Notes: generated by a model not told the origin, from the sequence alone. A stretch of 64,000 bases of DNA from Dichotomocladium elegans (GCA_025716815.1 JAIXMN010000019.1:558001-622000), one strand, 5' to 3'; counted from the stretch's first letter, positions 11,155 through 22,613 are shown. Program-made: numbers and translations.

Positions 11155-12105
11155 TCACTCTTCCTCGTCTCCTTCCTTGTAAAGATGTTTGCCTCGTTGC
11201 TGGTATGATGTCATGCCTCGCCCGCTACCGACGACGCCCACTATGTGGACCGAAAGACGAAGGGCATATATTAAATTTAGGCCCGACTTTGGGGTGGGGA
11301 CGGAGGGGAATGTTTCTTTACCTTTGCTGGACGGATTGTCAGGTGTTTTGAAAATGCTCTTTTTGTTGATCGGCGTTCCCTTCATTTTCTTTTTGTCTGC
11401 CCCGGTTGCGAAATTCAGCCATGCGTTCTTCTTGACCTCTACTTCAGACACCTTTTTCTTCTTCTTAGGTTGTGCTCCCGCTTTTCCCGATTGTGCAGAC
11501 TCGCCCTTGTGCTTATGGCCGAGGCCGCTACTTCCAGCGCCTGCCGGCGTTGGGCTCGTGCCACCGCCCGTTCCGCTCGCTGCTGCTGCTCCTCCTCCTC
11601 TAGACGTCACGTCTTCAAAAATGCCCTTTTTGCGTTTGTTCTCTATCGCCTTGATATCCTCGGCCTTGACAAGCTCATTGTCGTTGTAACCTTTGAAAAC
11701 CACCGAAAACACCTGGTCGGCTCCACCAATAGCCGTGATCTGGGCTCGGTAGAATTGACCATCTCCTGCATAGCGTGCCATGACTTCCTGACCTACTGAA
11801 AATTGCTGTGTCTTTAAGATCGGCTTCGGTGAGGCATCGGGTGATGGCGAGGCTGCTGTGGGAAGGGCGAAAACCGGTGCGGATGAACGTTCATTCTTCG
11901 TCATGGCCGTTCGTCCACCTTTAGAGGTACTATGTTTTGGTGAATGCACCTGTTGCTCCTGCTCCTCGAGCTGATGCGTCAGCGCGATGAGCTCTTGTAG
12001 ATCGTGTTGCAGCTTTTTTAACTCCTCATTGTCAGGGTCGGCAGCTAAGGCCATTTCAACTTGTTCCAACTGATACTTATAGACTTCGCTCTCTTCGGAA
12101 CTCAT
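11155..12105 (-). CDS. SPF30: Splicing factor SPF30 / SMNDC1 (Tudor domain)
   Basis: SPF30 binds symmetrically dimethylated arginines on Sm proteins and helps assemble the tri-snRNP into the spliceosome in the nucleus. Two exons (12105-11322 and 11240-11155) give 289 residues. The N-terminus (YKYQLEQVEMALAADPDNEE) is the family helix. The Tudor domain (residues about 100-160) contains VGQEVMARYAGDGQFYRAQI and an FKGYNDNELV aromatic strand. The C-terminus carries a nuclear-localisation-like QPKKKKKVSEVEVKKNAWLN block and the GRGMTSYQQRGKH motif seen in SMNDC1. Splicing the final intron out is needed to restore that last motif. A Gly/Ala/Ser-rich insert lies after the Tudor domain. Confidence 0.92.
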   Translation of the reverse strand: MSSEESEVYKYQLEQVEMALAADPDNEELKKLQHDLQELIALTHQLEEQEQQVHSPKHSTSKGGRTAMTKNERSSAPVFALPTAASPSPDASPKPILKTQQFSVGQEVMARYAGDGQFYRAQITAIGGADQVFSVVFKGYNDNELVKAEDIKAIENKRKKGIFEDVTSRGGGAAAASGTGGGTSPTPAGAGSSGLGHKHKGESAQSGKAGAQPKKKKKVSEVEVKKNAWLNFATGADKKKMKGTPINKKSIFKTPDNPSSKGKETFPSVPTPKSGLNLIYALRLSVHIVGVVGSGRGMTSYQQRGKHLYKEGDEEE

Positions 12106-12861
12106 GATCAAGGTAGATTTGAAAGGGGAGGGTTGTGGGAGAATGCAAGTTTAGAAACCGTCAAGTGGATAAAATAATAATAATAATAAAAAAGTTCGTG
12201 GTTCGTTTTGTCCTTCGCACCGACTTATTTTTCTAAACACGCAGCGTCCTTTCGCTCACTCGCTCTCGCTTTCTCTCCCCCCCCCACGCCCTTCTGTTCT
12301 CTCTCTTCCTCTCTGGGTCGTGCTCGATATAGCGTCATTCAAGTGACTGTCTAATCCCGCAAATCTGACGGATGTGCTCCGCGCCAATAAAACATCCACT
12401 CCTCCAGTGCGTTCACGTGACTAATGTATCGATCTGCACGTGACCTCACGTATCTGCGACGCAGGGCACTACAATTCTGTCATGAGCTGCTTTTTTTTAC
12501 GCACCAATACCTCTCCTGCACAAAATGGCACCCTGAGGCTATATCGCTTATAGATTCCAAAAGGCGGATGCCAAGCCGTACCCCGTTTGCCTGGCTAAAG
12601 TAAGTTGATCCTGTCAAACAAAAATGTTTCGATCCGGTTAGGGCACGCGATGATCTGAATTTTTTTTTTTTTTTGCAGGGATGGATTAAACGATGGGCTA
12701 TGCTTTTCCCAAATATCATAATGAACAAAACAACAAAAGGGGTTTCTACTGATGACTATAAAACTAAAACACGAAAAAATTATTCACCGATATGGATTTT
12801 GTTTTATGCATATAAAAATTCCATATGCGCGCATGCAATTTGTTTGATCATCCCCCCCCTC
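12106..12861. other. Divergent promoter region of SPF30 and the FUN14 gene
   Basis: This 756-bp region lies between two divergent start codons. It holds an (ATA)n tract near 12175, a CT-rich block near 12260-12320, a CCAAT-containing stretch near 12383, and two CACGTGAC boxes. I see no convincing coding sequence. Confidence 0.6.
12414..12444. promoter_or_regulatory. Pair of CACGTGAC boxes (bHLH-type sites)
   Basis: Two copies of CACGTGAC start 23 bp apart (12414 and 12437), about two helical turns, in the divergent promoter between SPF30 and the FUN14 gene. CACGTG is the core bound by bHLH and bHLH-zipper factors such as Cbf1, Pho4, USF and TFE. Which protein binds here cannot be told from sequence. 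Confidence 0.5.
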
Positions 12862-13661
12862 ATGTTGCGCCTTCTGACAGTTCGTCCTTTCCTGCAAGCC
12901 CGCCAAACATGCGTATTCCATCGTTGCACAGCAACAGGAGCATGGAAATCGTCCTTGCGCTTTGCGGGGCCGATGAGGCCTATTGCCATAACAACCGCGG
13001 CTATTGGCACCTCGCTTGTCATGAAGAAGCCAGTGTTTTGCGAACCAGGTAACGCTCCCTTGGGAAAGAAAGAGAGATTAACGTACGCGCACACACACAC
13101 AAAGCTGATGTGCTCGTCTTAAAACGCCCCCATCCGCTATGAAGTGTATTCTACCACGCCAAGCGTACCGAACTTCGGCAACACCTTCGCGAATGGCCAA
13201 TCGGATGATGACGATCTTATTGTTTCGAAATCCTTTTTTCACAAAGGCGAACTCTCGTTCGGCATCTTGCTCGGGTTTTGCACCGGCTACTTGATTAAAA
13301 AAATTGGTAAACTCTTTGCACTTGCTATTGGTGCAGGATTCATCTTTTTACAGGTAAGTAAAATAGAACCCCCAAAAAAAGGAAGGGCTTCTCTTCCCCC
13401 CCGCATCCTCCTATGCCAAAACAGATCAGCAACATCGCTCAACGTATTCCATAGTACTTGTCTTATCAAGGCTTTGTGACCGTACACTGGGATCGACTCG
13501 AAGGAGGATACAAGAAACATCTGGATATCGACAAGGATGGCCGGGTGACACGTCGGGACGTGCGTACTCGGTGGAACAGTATCGTGAACTTCTTAACCCA
13601 TGATATCCAGTTCAAGTCGACATTCATGATTGGACTCTATACTGGTATTCGTTACGGCTAA
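12862..13661 (+). CDS. FUN14-family mitochondrial membrane protein
   Basis: FUN14 proteins sit in the mitochondrial outer membrane; the animal member FUNDC1 is a mitophagy receptor. Exons 12862-13048, 13145-13353 and 13455-13661 give 200 residues. The first 60 residues are basic and hydroxylated, like a mitochondrial targeting sequence (MLRLLTVRPFLQARQ). The FUN14 domain follows with glycine-rich hydrophobic helices (LSFGILLGFCTGYLIKKIGK and ALAIGAGFIFLQYLSYQG). Between them and the last helix lies an EF-hand-like loop (DIDKDGRVTRRD), which some fungal members have and FUNDC1 lacks. I do not see an obvious Atg8-binding motif near the N-terminus, so a receptor role is not shown. Intron 1 has a weak acceptor (ctatgaag). 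Confidence 0.82.
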
Positions 13662-14546
13662 TGTGTCCACATCATGGACCTGACGCCTCCGCCTTAAAAA
13701 AAAAGAAACTTGAGAAAATAAAATCCTTGCTTCTGATAATCTGTGTTCTCACGCTGTCGACCACATGCCGTCAAACGAGTTATGGGTTATGTTAGATCCT
13801 ATAAGTCTGCACCCGTCCGAGCCGCTGAGAATACCATTGCAACATGTATAATGACATGGGTAACGATAACGATTCGGGTGTATTCGTATCGATGGTGATT
13901 CTCCCATTCCCGCTCCTTCAGGTCTTTCTCCCCAATCTCCCGGATATGCGCTGCAAAAGTCCAGAACAGTTGCGGATGGCAGAGGGTTTATTGGCCTGAA
14001 GGGTGGATCGGAAGCGTGTGAGAAACAGGAAAAAACGTTCTGATTACTGGAAATAGCGCGTCTGGGAAAATCGAAGCCTTAGAAATCGCTGTCAAAGGAT
14101 AATGAAGCGGACAAGGCAGTGCGAGCTTAGGGCGATATCGAAACAGCCAGCCAAGCAGGATGGCCAAGCCCTTCGAATTTCGCTCGTGGGATTCTTGCTT
14201 AGAAATCACGGTACCCATCGGCGGCTCCCGAACAGGTGGGCGTGAGCTACTGCTCTAGCCACCCAAAGATCTTCCTACCAAACCGCACATCGCCTAAAAC
14301 GTGCATCATGTCTATCTGCAGATGCTGTCAAATCTCGGGTTGACACCATTTCCTTGAAAAGACGCGTATGGAAGATGTGGGAAATGATCCTACATAAGAG
14401 AGCGCTTCCCCCCCCTCTTTTTTTTTCTCAAGGACAGACCGAACCAAATAGAGTTAATGGCGGAGTAGTACAAAAGTGTGGGGAAGCAGAACCAATCCAT
14501 GGTACGTTGGCGGATGATCGAAGAAGATGCGGACCGAATGAACACC
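13662..14546. other. Intergenic region without recognisable genes
   Basis: Nearly 1 kb between the FUN14 gene and the acetate transporter. The open frames here are short and show no family motif. The right part must hold the transporter promoter. Confidence 0.45.
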
Positions 14547-14554
14547 TATAAAAG
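14547..14554 (+). promoter_or_regulatory. TATA box of the acetate transporter gene
   Basis: TATAAAAG lies 90 bp before the start codon at 14637, the distance expected for a gene with a leader of about 60 nt. A strong TATA box fits an inducible gene. Confidence 0.65.
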
Positions 14555-14636
14555 ACACAAACATGAGTGGTGTTCTTGATGTCTCGCAAAAGTATTCATC
14601 TTTTTTTTATTTCTTCTTCTAAAAAGATCGACAAAA

Positions 14637-15314
14637 ATGAGCGAGATCAAGACCAACGTCGAGCACCATGATATCATTCAGATGGACCATTCCTCCGGCT
14701 CTTCGGCCATGGCGACTGGCCCGACTTGCAACGTGCCGGAGCACCAGCGCCGACCTGGAAACCCCATATGTATCGGTTTGGCCGCCTTTGCGATCGGTGC
14801 ATTCATGCTTGGCTTGTACAACACTGGTCTTGTCATCCACCTGCCCCAGTCGATCATGGGCGTTGCGCTTGGCACTGCAGGCATGGGTCAATTTGTGGCA
14901 GGCATTGGCGAACTCCTGATCGGTAATACCTTTGGCGGCACGACAATGTTAACCTATGCCGGCTTCTGGTTCTCCTTTGGCATCATGTTTTCCAGCGGCG
15001 GTGGCTTCCTTGCCGCTGCCGAGGCCGCTGGCAAACATGAACTCGAAATGTGCCTTGGGCTCTGGCAAATCGCATTCTCGATTCCCTCTCTCATTTACTT
15101 CATCGCCACCTTCAAGCAGCCCGTCGTCATGCGGTTCGTCCTGCTCCAGGTCTTCCTCGCCTTCTTCCTCGGAGGACTCGGCGCATTCACAGGCGTTTCG
15201 GGAATCACCCAGGCCGCAGGATGGATCACATTCACCCTGTCAATCACGGCCTGGTACGTTATGGCAGCCTTGCTCCTAGCGGAAGAGAAGGTGGCCAATC
15301 TGCCTGTCATCTGA
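14637..15314 (+). CDS. AceTr (GPR1/FUN34/YaaH) acetate/ammonium transporter, copy 1
   Basis: This plasma-membrane protein likely moves acetate, or exports ammonium, as in yeast Ady2/Ato. It is a single-exon gene for 225 residues with six hydrophobic helices. The family signature before helix 1 is degenerate: GNPICIGLAAFA replaces the usual NPxPLGL. Other family features are kept, including an acidic-glycine segment (GIGELLIGNTFGGTTMLTYA) and the aromatic GFWFSFG in helix 3. The 40-residue N-terminus is hydrophilic. A TATA box at 14547 supports the start. A second, intron-containing member lies at 51795-52913 and is quite different in sequence, so the two are not a recent duplicate. Confidence 0.88.
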   Translation: MSEIKTNVEHHDIIQMDHSSGSSAMATGPTCNVPEHQRRPGNPICIGLAAFAIGAFMLGLYNTGLVIHLPQSIMGVALGTAGMGQFVAGIGELLIGNTFGGTTMLTYAGFWFSFGIMFSSGGGFLAAAEAAGKHELEMCLGLWQIAFSIPSLIYFIATFKQPVVMRFVLLQVFLAFFLGGLGAFTGVSGITQAAGWITFTLSITAWYVMAALLLAEEKVANLPVI

Positions 15315-18279
15315 ATAACATCCATATTCCCGCCTTGTTATATATAATATATGTATAAGATCTATTATAGCTGTTGTATTTATTTATAGTTTTAAACCAT
15401 TCTTCTATATGTAATTGTCTATTAAACTTATTGAGTCACTCTTGCAAATACATTTGTTACGTCGCTCGTTCTATTGTTACGTTGGAAGTAAATTCTCCAA
15501 CAAACGCCACTGCTATCCTCAAGCGCAGGATCCCTCGGAGGTGTATCATAATCAAATTTTTTTGAATACTTGAATGGAAAGATTACCATCGATATCTCAC
15601 GAGCTATACAGGTACATAAGGGCGGAAGGCGAGAGCGGAACAGGAAGCAAAACGACGCCTATCGTTAACTTGGATTTTGTGCTTTGCACCCTGCCAGTAT
15701 TCATCCGGTCAGAGCCTCCTTCTTTCTTTTAGAAATAAAAAGGTTCAAACGCTTCTGTTCTTCCAGAAGTTTCCTTCTCGAACTTAAAAGGGAAGTGCTT
15801 GGGCACATATTGCTACCTGGTTTTATTTTCTCTGAGAGACGGAAGAGTGTAACACACCATGCATGGTTGTAGAATACTTTTTTTTTTTCGATCCCGGATC
15901 CCGTCTGGTTTTTTTTTTTGGTGCGCCACTCAAAGGTATCTTTTTGATCTCTAACCTCTGATTGGACAATGCTTTCTGGTGACCTAAAAAAACCATGGTG
16001 GGATGGAACCGATTTGCTGGCAATCTCCTCTTTAAATCTTTCATTTAGCAGAGGCAAGATAAACATCCGATCAAGTCGCTTTGAGTCATCTTAAATGTGA
16101 AAAAACGCGATTATCATAATGAAGAAATGAGGCAGATAGAACTCTTGAGTTGAGCATACACTTTGGCTGCTTATCGGCAAAAGAAAGTGGGTGTTCTGAC
16201 CGTACTGTCATATTCCTTTTGATCACGGTAGGAGGGTTACCGGTTGCCTGGTACATAGTGTCGTTTTGGACTCAGAGATGTTTCAAAACTATTGGTGACG
16301 GGTCGATGATGTTAAGTGAATGGGAAGCCCGGAAAGAAATATCAGGCTATTGGAATTCTTCTCCCCCAATCAGAGTCGGTCGGGGAGGGTTGGGGGGTTG
16401 TTGTTGTTGGGAGAGCGTATCTCTTGTTATCATGTTGCCTGTTTTATTTTTCCAAGCCTGCTCTTTACCTCCCTGTTTTCCAAAGGGCAGAAAGATGGAA
16501 TATCTTATTAGGACCTCTTTTTTTTTGCGTTATTATTTGCTCATGCACGCAATCTAAGAAAGAGTACGGCTTGACGAACTCGCCTATTTTTGCATAAAAG
16601 AAGACATGTGATACAGAGTGCCACATGAAAAAAGGGAACAAGCGGCTTTTCGCTGTTTTTGGTCATGTTTACTTCTCTGACTGGGGCCTGGCTGGCAAAA
16701 CTCTACTCGCTTGTCAACAAGATAAAGTTAATTTAGAGTCGTGGCTCGGGACCATGTACACACAACACACACGACACGAACAGCAGCGCGAGTGATCTTG
16801 AGAGTGCGGACACACACCGAAAATCCCATTGTGAACCATAAGCTCCCAGAACATTTTCTTGGATAAGATATCGTCTGCGGGGACACCACCTGTCTTTTTT
16901 CTTTATTCTCTTTTCTTTTTTCTTGGCTGGGATCAAATTTTGAATGGGACAATTCCTCTGTGCGACTCTTTCTATGAATACTTCCTTGGAAACGTGCTGC
17001 TTGCCCTCATGTGAGCAAAGGCAAGCGGGCAAGTGAGTGTCTGACCAAGGAACATGTGGCACTGCCTGATCATCTCTTTCAATGAAATTGTCTCCGTCAA
17101 TCCATTCCTAAAAGAAAGCACTGCGCGACAACCTCAGTTTCATTTTCGTCCAAGTGTAACCTGCCAAATACAAATACATTGCCGACAGATCCGGGATGCC
17201 CACCAACAAAGCCTGTAGAGTGGCTCTTTGTTATGGGACTTCGATGTGTCAGTTTTTTATTTCCCGGGGAGTTAGGGAGGATTATTATGATGGTATCATT
17301 TCTCTTGGCATATTTCATTGCGCGTCAATTTCTCTAGTTTGCATATTTGATTTTGTTGGTTCATGTCTCTGTCGAGGAGTCAACGGCTTGCTTAGTAGTG
17401 CAAAAAGATACGTCCACAGTAGCAAGCTGTTTATAGACAAACCAGCACTGAAAGAGACATGTCGACAATAAGACTCCATCGAGTTTTCTGGGGGAGGAGG
17501 CTAGTGGACGCATATCTAACCTGCCAAATGTTGTCATTCCGCCTCTTCACTGGGCAACCACTAGCATCGATCTGTGTGAGTATATGTGTGGGGTGTGTCT
17601 TGCTGGTCTTACTTTTTTTTTGCATCTCCATTTCTTTCTAAAGAAAATGCCAAGAAAAACAGGATTTCCTTCTTCCGTTTCATCGATATTGCATGAATTC
17701 AGGAACATGCGCAAGCATAGAAGAATGCAGCAGTGTGGCACAAATTGCTTGGATATGAATGTGGCTCAACTCGGTTCAAAAAAGAAAGCGGTGGGTGTGG
17801 GGAGGGGAGGTCGCTGCGATGGAGTTTTCTCTCATCGCGGCTCAATTAGGGAAGTCCTTTTACTTTCACACCCCACCCCCCAAAAAAATTTAGAGCCGAA
17901 AAAAGGGAATCACCGTAACACCGGCGCGCGCGCAAAAAAAAAGAGAGGCGAAAATCGGGGGGGGGGGGAGAGGTTGCTTGTTGGTGGATGCTTCTTCGTG
18001 TACGATTTATTTTATTTCCTCTCTCTCTTTTCCAAACAAGCGTTGACTTTTGCGGGATCTGCAACCCAGTGGAAGGGGTTCCTATTTTTGAACTTAAAGC
18101 TGTGAGCGTGAGTGTTAAATGCGAACGTGTGGGTTTGGGTGTGTAAAAAGGTCTTTAAAGTCATTCTTTCTTTTTCTTCCCTCTCGCTTTTTTCTCTTTC
18201 TTTCTTCTTATTCTTCCCCCTCCTCCTCTCCTCCCCCGTATTTCCCTCCTCTCTCCTCACATTCTTGGAAAAAGTAAAA
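15315..18279. other. Long non-coding region upstream of the APSES gene
   Basis: About 3 kb without a recognisable gene. Short open frames occur on both strands (for example a 121-codon minus-strand frame ending at 15701) but they run through A- or T-rich tracts and show no known motif. The last 150 bp before 18280 form a very pyrimidine-rich leader. Long upstream regions are usual for StuA-type regulators, so much of this may be promoter or 5' leader. Confidence 0.5.
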
Positions 18280-19454
18280 ATGTACAGCTACATGAATCAG
18301 CAGCTGCAGTCACCCGTCAAACCAGACGAACAAGGCTACTACTACTATCCAACCTGGCCTGTATCACAGCAGCAACAATATCATCATCAGTATCATCAAC
18401 CGTCACCACCGCAACACCATCATCATTATCAGCCAGTTATTGCAGAGCACCCATCGCCTCAGACAACGCACCACGCTTCTCCTCCTCCTCCATCACCGCG
18501 CCCCAAAATCACGCAATCCGTCTGGGAAGACCAAAACACCTTCTGTTATCAAGTTGACGCGCGCGGTATTTGCGTTGCCAGACGACAAGGTACATAAACT
18601 GTGGCGTGCAAAAAAAAAGGAAAAAAAAAAAAAAAAACTCAGAGAAAAAAATCTGGGTCCCTTAGAAAAAGGTTTCAGAAAGAATAATACTCACACGTAC
18701 GTTTACGTTCCCAAACACGCGCATATACCACTCGTCCTTCCATATCCTTGGCTATCTAGACAACGACATGGTGAATGGAACCAAGCTGCTGAATGTGACC
18801 GGGATCTCAAGAGGCAAACGTGACGGTATCTTAAAGAACGAGAACGGGCGTGTTGTTGTCAAAGTTGGAGCGATGCATCTTAAGGGCGTCTGGTAATTTT
18901 TTTTTTTTTTTTACCAATGATGTAAATAGTATACCCCGATCGATGGTACTGACGTTTGCGTTAGGATCACATTTACACGTGCCAAAGCACTCGCTGCACA
19001 GTTCAACATTGACAAACTGCTTCACCCATTGTTCGAGGATGACCCGGCTTTGTACTATGAACAGCAAGTGCAGCAACCATCGTTACCACACCAACACTAT
19101 ATGAACCCGCCTTTTTACTTATCACCCACGCCCCCGCCACAGCAAGAACCCATGACTGCATCACCAGCGACCGTCCCTACCATCACAAGCGCTTCCTCAT
19201 CGTCGCTCGACTTACCACAAATCCAGCAATTTCCCTACTCGTATCCAGACGAGTGGGAACTCTCACTCGTCCTCAACAACTCCTCTGTCCTCTCGGATTC
19301 TGCACCCGGCACGCCGGATGTGGCCAACATGTTCCCACCGCATGATCCCTCCGCAGCTGCCCTTGCATTGGGTCTGTCGCCTTACCCGTTTAACTCCATG
19401 ACGAGTCTTCCTCAAGCAGCCGAAAACGACCTTTACTACTATTACCAGCACTAA
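18280..19454 (+). CDS. stuA: APSES transcription factor, StuA/Efg1/Phd1 type
   Basis: APSES factors control development and morphology in fungi (StuA, Efg1, Asm1). Exons 18280-18589, 18760-18892 and 18965-19454 give 310 residues. The N-terminus is rich in Gln, His, Tyr and Pro. The DNA-binding domain spans about residues 80-175 and holds the family hallmarks: [40 protein letters not shown] and [14 protein letters not shown]. The two introns sit inside this domain (after ARRQ and within the W codon), and both must be removed to restore it. The tail is Pro/Ser/Tyr rich. Compared with ascomycete StuA the protein is short. Intron 1 carries long A-tracts. Confidence 0.95.
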
Positions 19455-20824
19455 TTTTTTTTTGCTTATCCATCCTTTGGGTTCCATTTCTTCAGTCTCT
19501 CCACACGCACGCACACACATAACAAAACATCCTGCTTTTCTTTCATGTTGAGCCCCATAACCATTCTTTTTCACCGTGTCAGTATAGTAGTATACCAGTT
19601 TCTTTTTTTTTCTTTTCGCATCTATTCTTCCTAATTGCATATGTCCATCATCTCTAGTGCTCGCCCTCTCAATCTTTGTTTATACATCATATCAATCCAT
19701 CCATTTATCGACCTATCTCTCTCTCTCTCTTTCCCTATCCCAAACACGTTCCTATGTATATCCAATATCACAATGATCATCTTTTTTTTTTCCTTCCTGT
19801 ACCCATACGCAGATGATTTGAGTGCTTCTTTTAAGAAAAAAAAAAGAACCAGGATGATATTTTTGGGGGAGGAGGGGAGGAGGAATTCGAAAAAAGGTTG
19901 ATGTTGCTACAGATCTCCTTTTAGAAAGCACATGGTTGGTTTTCCTTTTAGCTAAGGATGAAGGGCTGCCATAAAAAGAAGAAGATGTTGATAGGTTAGG
20001 ATGGATTGGTTTGTGTGTGTGCGTGTGTGTGTGTTGTGTACGACGTGATCTGTCAGCGATGTAGAGAGCCCACTTTCCTTTTTTATCTGATACCGTTTCA
20101 TTCGCCTTTTATGGCTCTCATGGTGAACGAATTGGAAAGAAGCCAAGGTACATTAAACACACGTTCCACCCCCCCCCCACCCGGTGGGGGTGCGGAAAAC
20201 ATATATATATATATACACACACACACAATCCTTATCTGTTAGCTATCCGATGCAATATGGCTTTATTCGTCCTTCCCGTCTTAGGATTATTAGCCAGTGG
20301 AGGGGGACAAATGAGTGCACGTGTCCGTCCGGGAGGGGGTGCTTAGGGACAACAATAGGGACAGGTCGTCTATACATATTAAGTCCGAACGCAACGATGG
20401 TGAGGAACGCAAACCATGGAACTATTTAGATGCACACACACACACACACACGAAATAAATGATTGTTTTTCTCTCCAACGTTTCTCGGTAGCAGTGTGAA
20501 ACCATCGCTTGAGTCGTGGTGATCGTGCTGTTCGCGCAATCATGGTAAAATCCGCGAACAAGCCTTATTATTGGTTGCAGACAAATGATGGCTTGAGCCT
20601 ATACTCTTTTTTTTTCTATCCCGTGCAGCTTGCTTTAATATAGGCTGCCACGTATCTTCAGCTCAATTCACCACTCCGCCTTCTCCAAAACCATTTCTCT
20701 GTTCAGAAGCTGTGTTAGAGAAACCACGTGCGACATGAATTACATCTATATCATTCGGCGCAATGGCTTCTAAGCGATTATGTTATTTGATAGGCGATGT
20801 GCAGATTTATAGATATATTAGACG
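19455..20824. other. Convergent intergenic region with simple repeats
   Basis: This lies between the 3' ends of the APSES and chitosanase genes. It contains GT-rich DNA near 20010-20040, a C/G hairpin-like stretch near 20170-20195 followed by (TA)n and (CA)n, and another (CA)n near 20432-20450. I see no gene. Confidence 0.5.
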
Positions 20825-22566
20825 TCAAACCATCAACGGATTTGGGCAAGTGTCTGGGGTTGGGAGATCGCGAGGCTTGGCTCCAAGCTTGGACGGTTTC
20901 TTGTGGCAGTTTTCCATGTCATAAGAGATGTCCTCAGTGCCGTTGATGTCGAGACCAAAGTGCTCGAGGCGAATGGTGTTTTTGAGGTCCTTGTGTCTAT
21001 CCCAATTCGACACCAGCGTTTGGAGCTCGACTACGCGAGTCACTGACTCCCTCCTGGAAAACCCCAAAGTGAGAAAACCGCACTGACGCAGTTAGCAAGT
21101 CAGATGTATACGTACCAGACATTGCTGGCCGAGCAGCACATGAGCTCACGACGGGTGGACAGGAACCGATCCAAATAAGCATTTTCAGACTCGTCCTTGC
21201 GTCGAGGTCCTGTCAGGTACAGGATACGCGGAAGGTTGATCAAAGGCTCGACATACTACACGATAAACAAGCGTCAGCAAAATACAAGGTATCTCGATCA
21301 CTCTCCCACCCCCCCCGAAAAAAACAACAATATAGGTTCTTTCCCAAATTACCTGCCAGCCATGTTGCACAATGGTGTCTATAAGTGTTTTCCCATGGAG
21401 TGTCCCATTGTTGATTAGAATCCGTTGTGCGAAGAGAAGCTTTTTTTTTCTTTGTCATTTTTTGGGGGCATTTACCATAAAAGATAGCCTTGCCGAGATT
21501 CGAATGGACACCTACGCTCGCAGCGTATTTCAGCGCAGGTTTGAGATACATGGCATGGCCGACGTCCAGCTGTGTCTGGATAAATTGTGCATCGGTGCAG
21601 GCTGCCTCTTTCCAGGCTTTGACGTAGCCGGTTTTCTCGAGCGCGCCTGTATAAGCCCGTCGTTGATCACCGAAATCAAGAGTCGTCAAGCGCTTGAGCT
21701 CCTTAAGACTGTTCCTCAAGGGCGATGTTGGGCGCGCTTTCAGGTAATGATTCACCACGACATAGGCGTCATTGGTTGCGGTCGTGAAACCGATATATCC
21801 GCTGCAGTGGAATAAGCATGTTAAGCAAGCATTCACCTTCCACAAGCACATACCCGACCCATTTATTCCTTGCGGCGCACTGACCTTGTATAACCTCGAC
21901 AGTCGCCGATATTTTCAACGTACTTGGTTTGTGGAAGAAAGACGTCAGCATAAGTCGGGCTCTAGGGTGCCATGGACCGCGCCCCTCGCCAGCCTTTCCT
22001 TCCTCCTCCTCCTCCTCCTCTCTCTCTCCCCATCTCCTCGGCTACTCCTTAACATACACCGTAACCAATAGAGTTAACGCCATTCTCAAAACTATATTTC
22101 GTTGAGTTGTTAGTTTGGAAGCGCTTTTGATCGTGATAAACAAACGAAGTATGCAGCATTTTCTGTAACTTACGCATTCGTGATCAACTGGGCCATCTTG
22201 GCTCCACGTCCATCGATCGTTTGGTCTGGTAAATGGGAGATATCGTAGAATCTTTATGAAGCATGGTGGCATGAGTGCGGTCTGCTGTTTTATTGGGAGG
22301 TGAGCTGCTTACGTTGTGCAATTATCAAGCTTGATGATCTCGTCATCGTCTTCTTCTTCTTCTTCTTCTTCCTGTGATGCCTTGGTCAAATCGCCGCATT
22401 TTTTTTCGTCAGAAACATTGCTTAGGCCAAACTTGGCGCATTGCGGTCCACCACGTTTGTAGGGACCTTTGCAGTAGTCATCGGCTGCATCAACCGCAAA
22501 GATCAGCAAAGCGCACAAGAGGGAGACAAGGAGGAAGGTGGATTGCAAGGTGCGAAACGGCCACAT
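20825..22566 (-). CDS. Secreted GH46 chitosanase
   Basis: GH46 enzymes cut beta-1,4 links in chitosan, a main wall polymer of zygomycete fungi. Eight exons (22566-22313, 22251-22174, 22091-22058, 21922-21885, 21801-21476, 21378-21353, 21255-21116, 21053-20825) give 374 residues. A signal peptide leads (MWPFRTLQSTFLLVSLLCAL, then a small-residue cleavage region near AVDA). An acidic Glu/Asp repeat follows near residue 65. The core reads FENGVNSIGYGYVENIG, then RGYTSGYIGFTTATNDAYVV, which keeps the family Glu (E125) and the downstream Asp (D146). One oddity is DCRG in place of the usual DGRG. All phases close. TATATAAG (22606-22613) lies about 40 bp upstream of the start, which argues against the ATG at 22620. 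It may act in wall remodelling or in feeding on chitosan. Confidence 0.88.
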
Positions 22567-22605
22567 CTTTGAGGAAACAAAGAGAAAGGAAAAGAAATAG
22601 ATTGG

Positions 22606-22613
22606 CTTATATA
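22606..22613 (-). promoter_or_regulatory. TATA box of the chitosanase gene
   Basis: TATATAAG on the minus strand, 40 bp upstream of the ATG at 22566, with a pyrimidine-rich stretch between. It decides the start codon, since an in-frame ATG at 22620 would lie upstream of the box. Confidence 0.5.

Noticed and set aside
12673..12861. Upstream in-frame extension of the FUN14 protein
   Set aside because: The stretch is AT-rich and non-conserved, and the ATG at 12862 gives a typical mitochondrial presequence.
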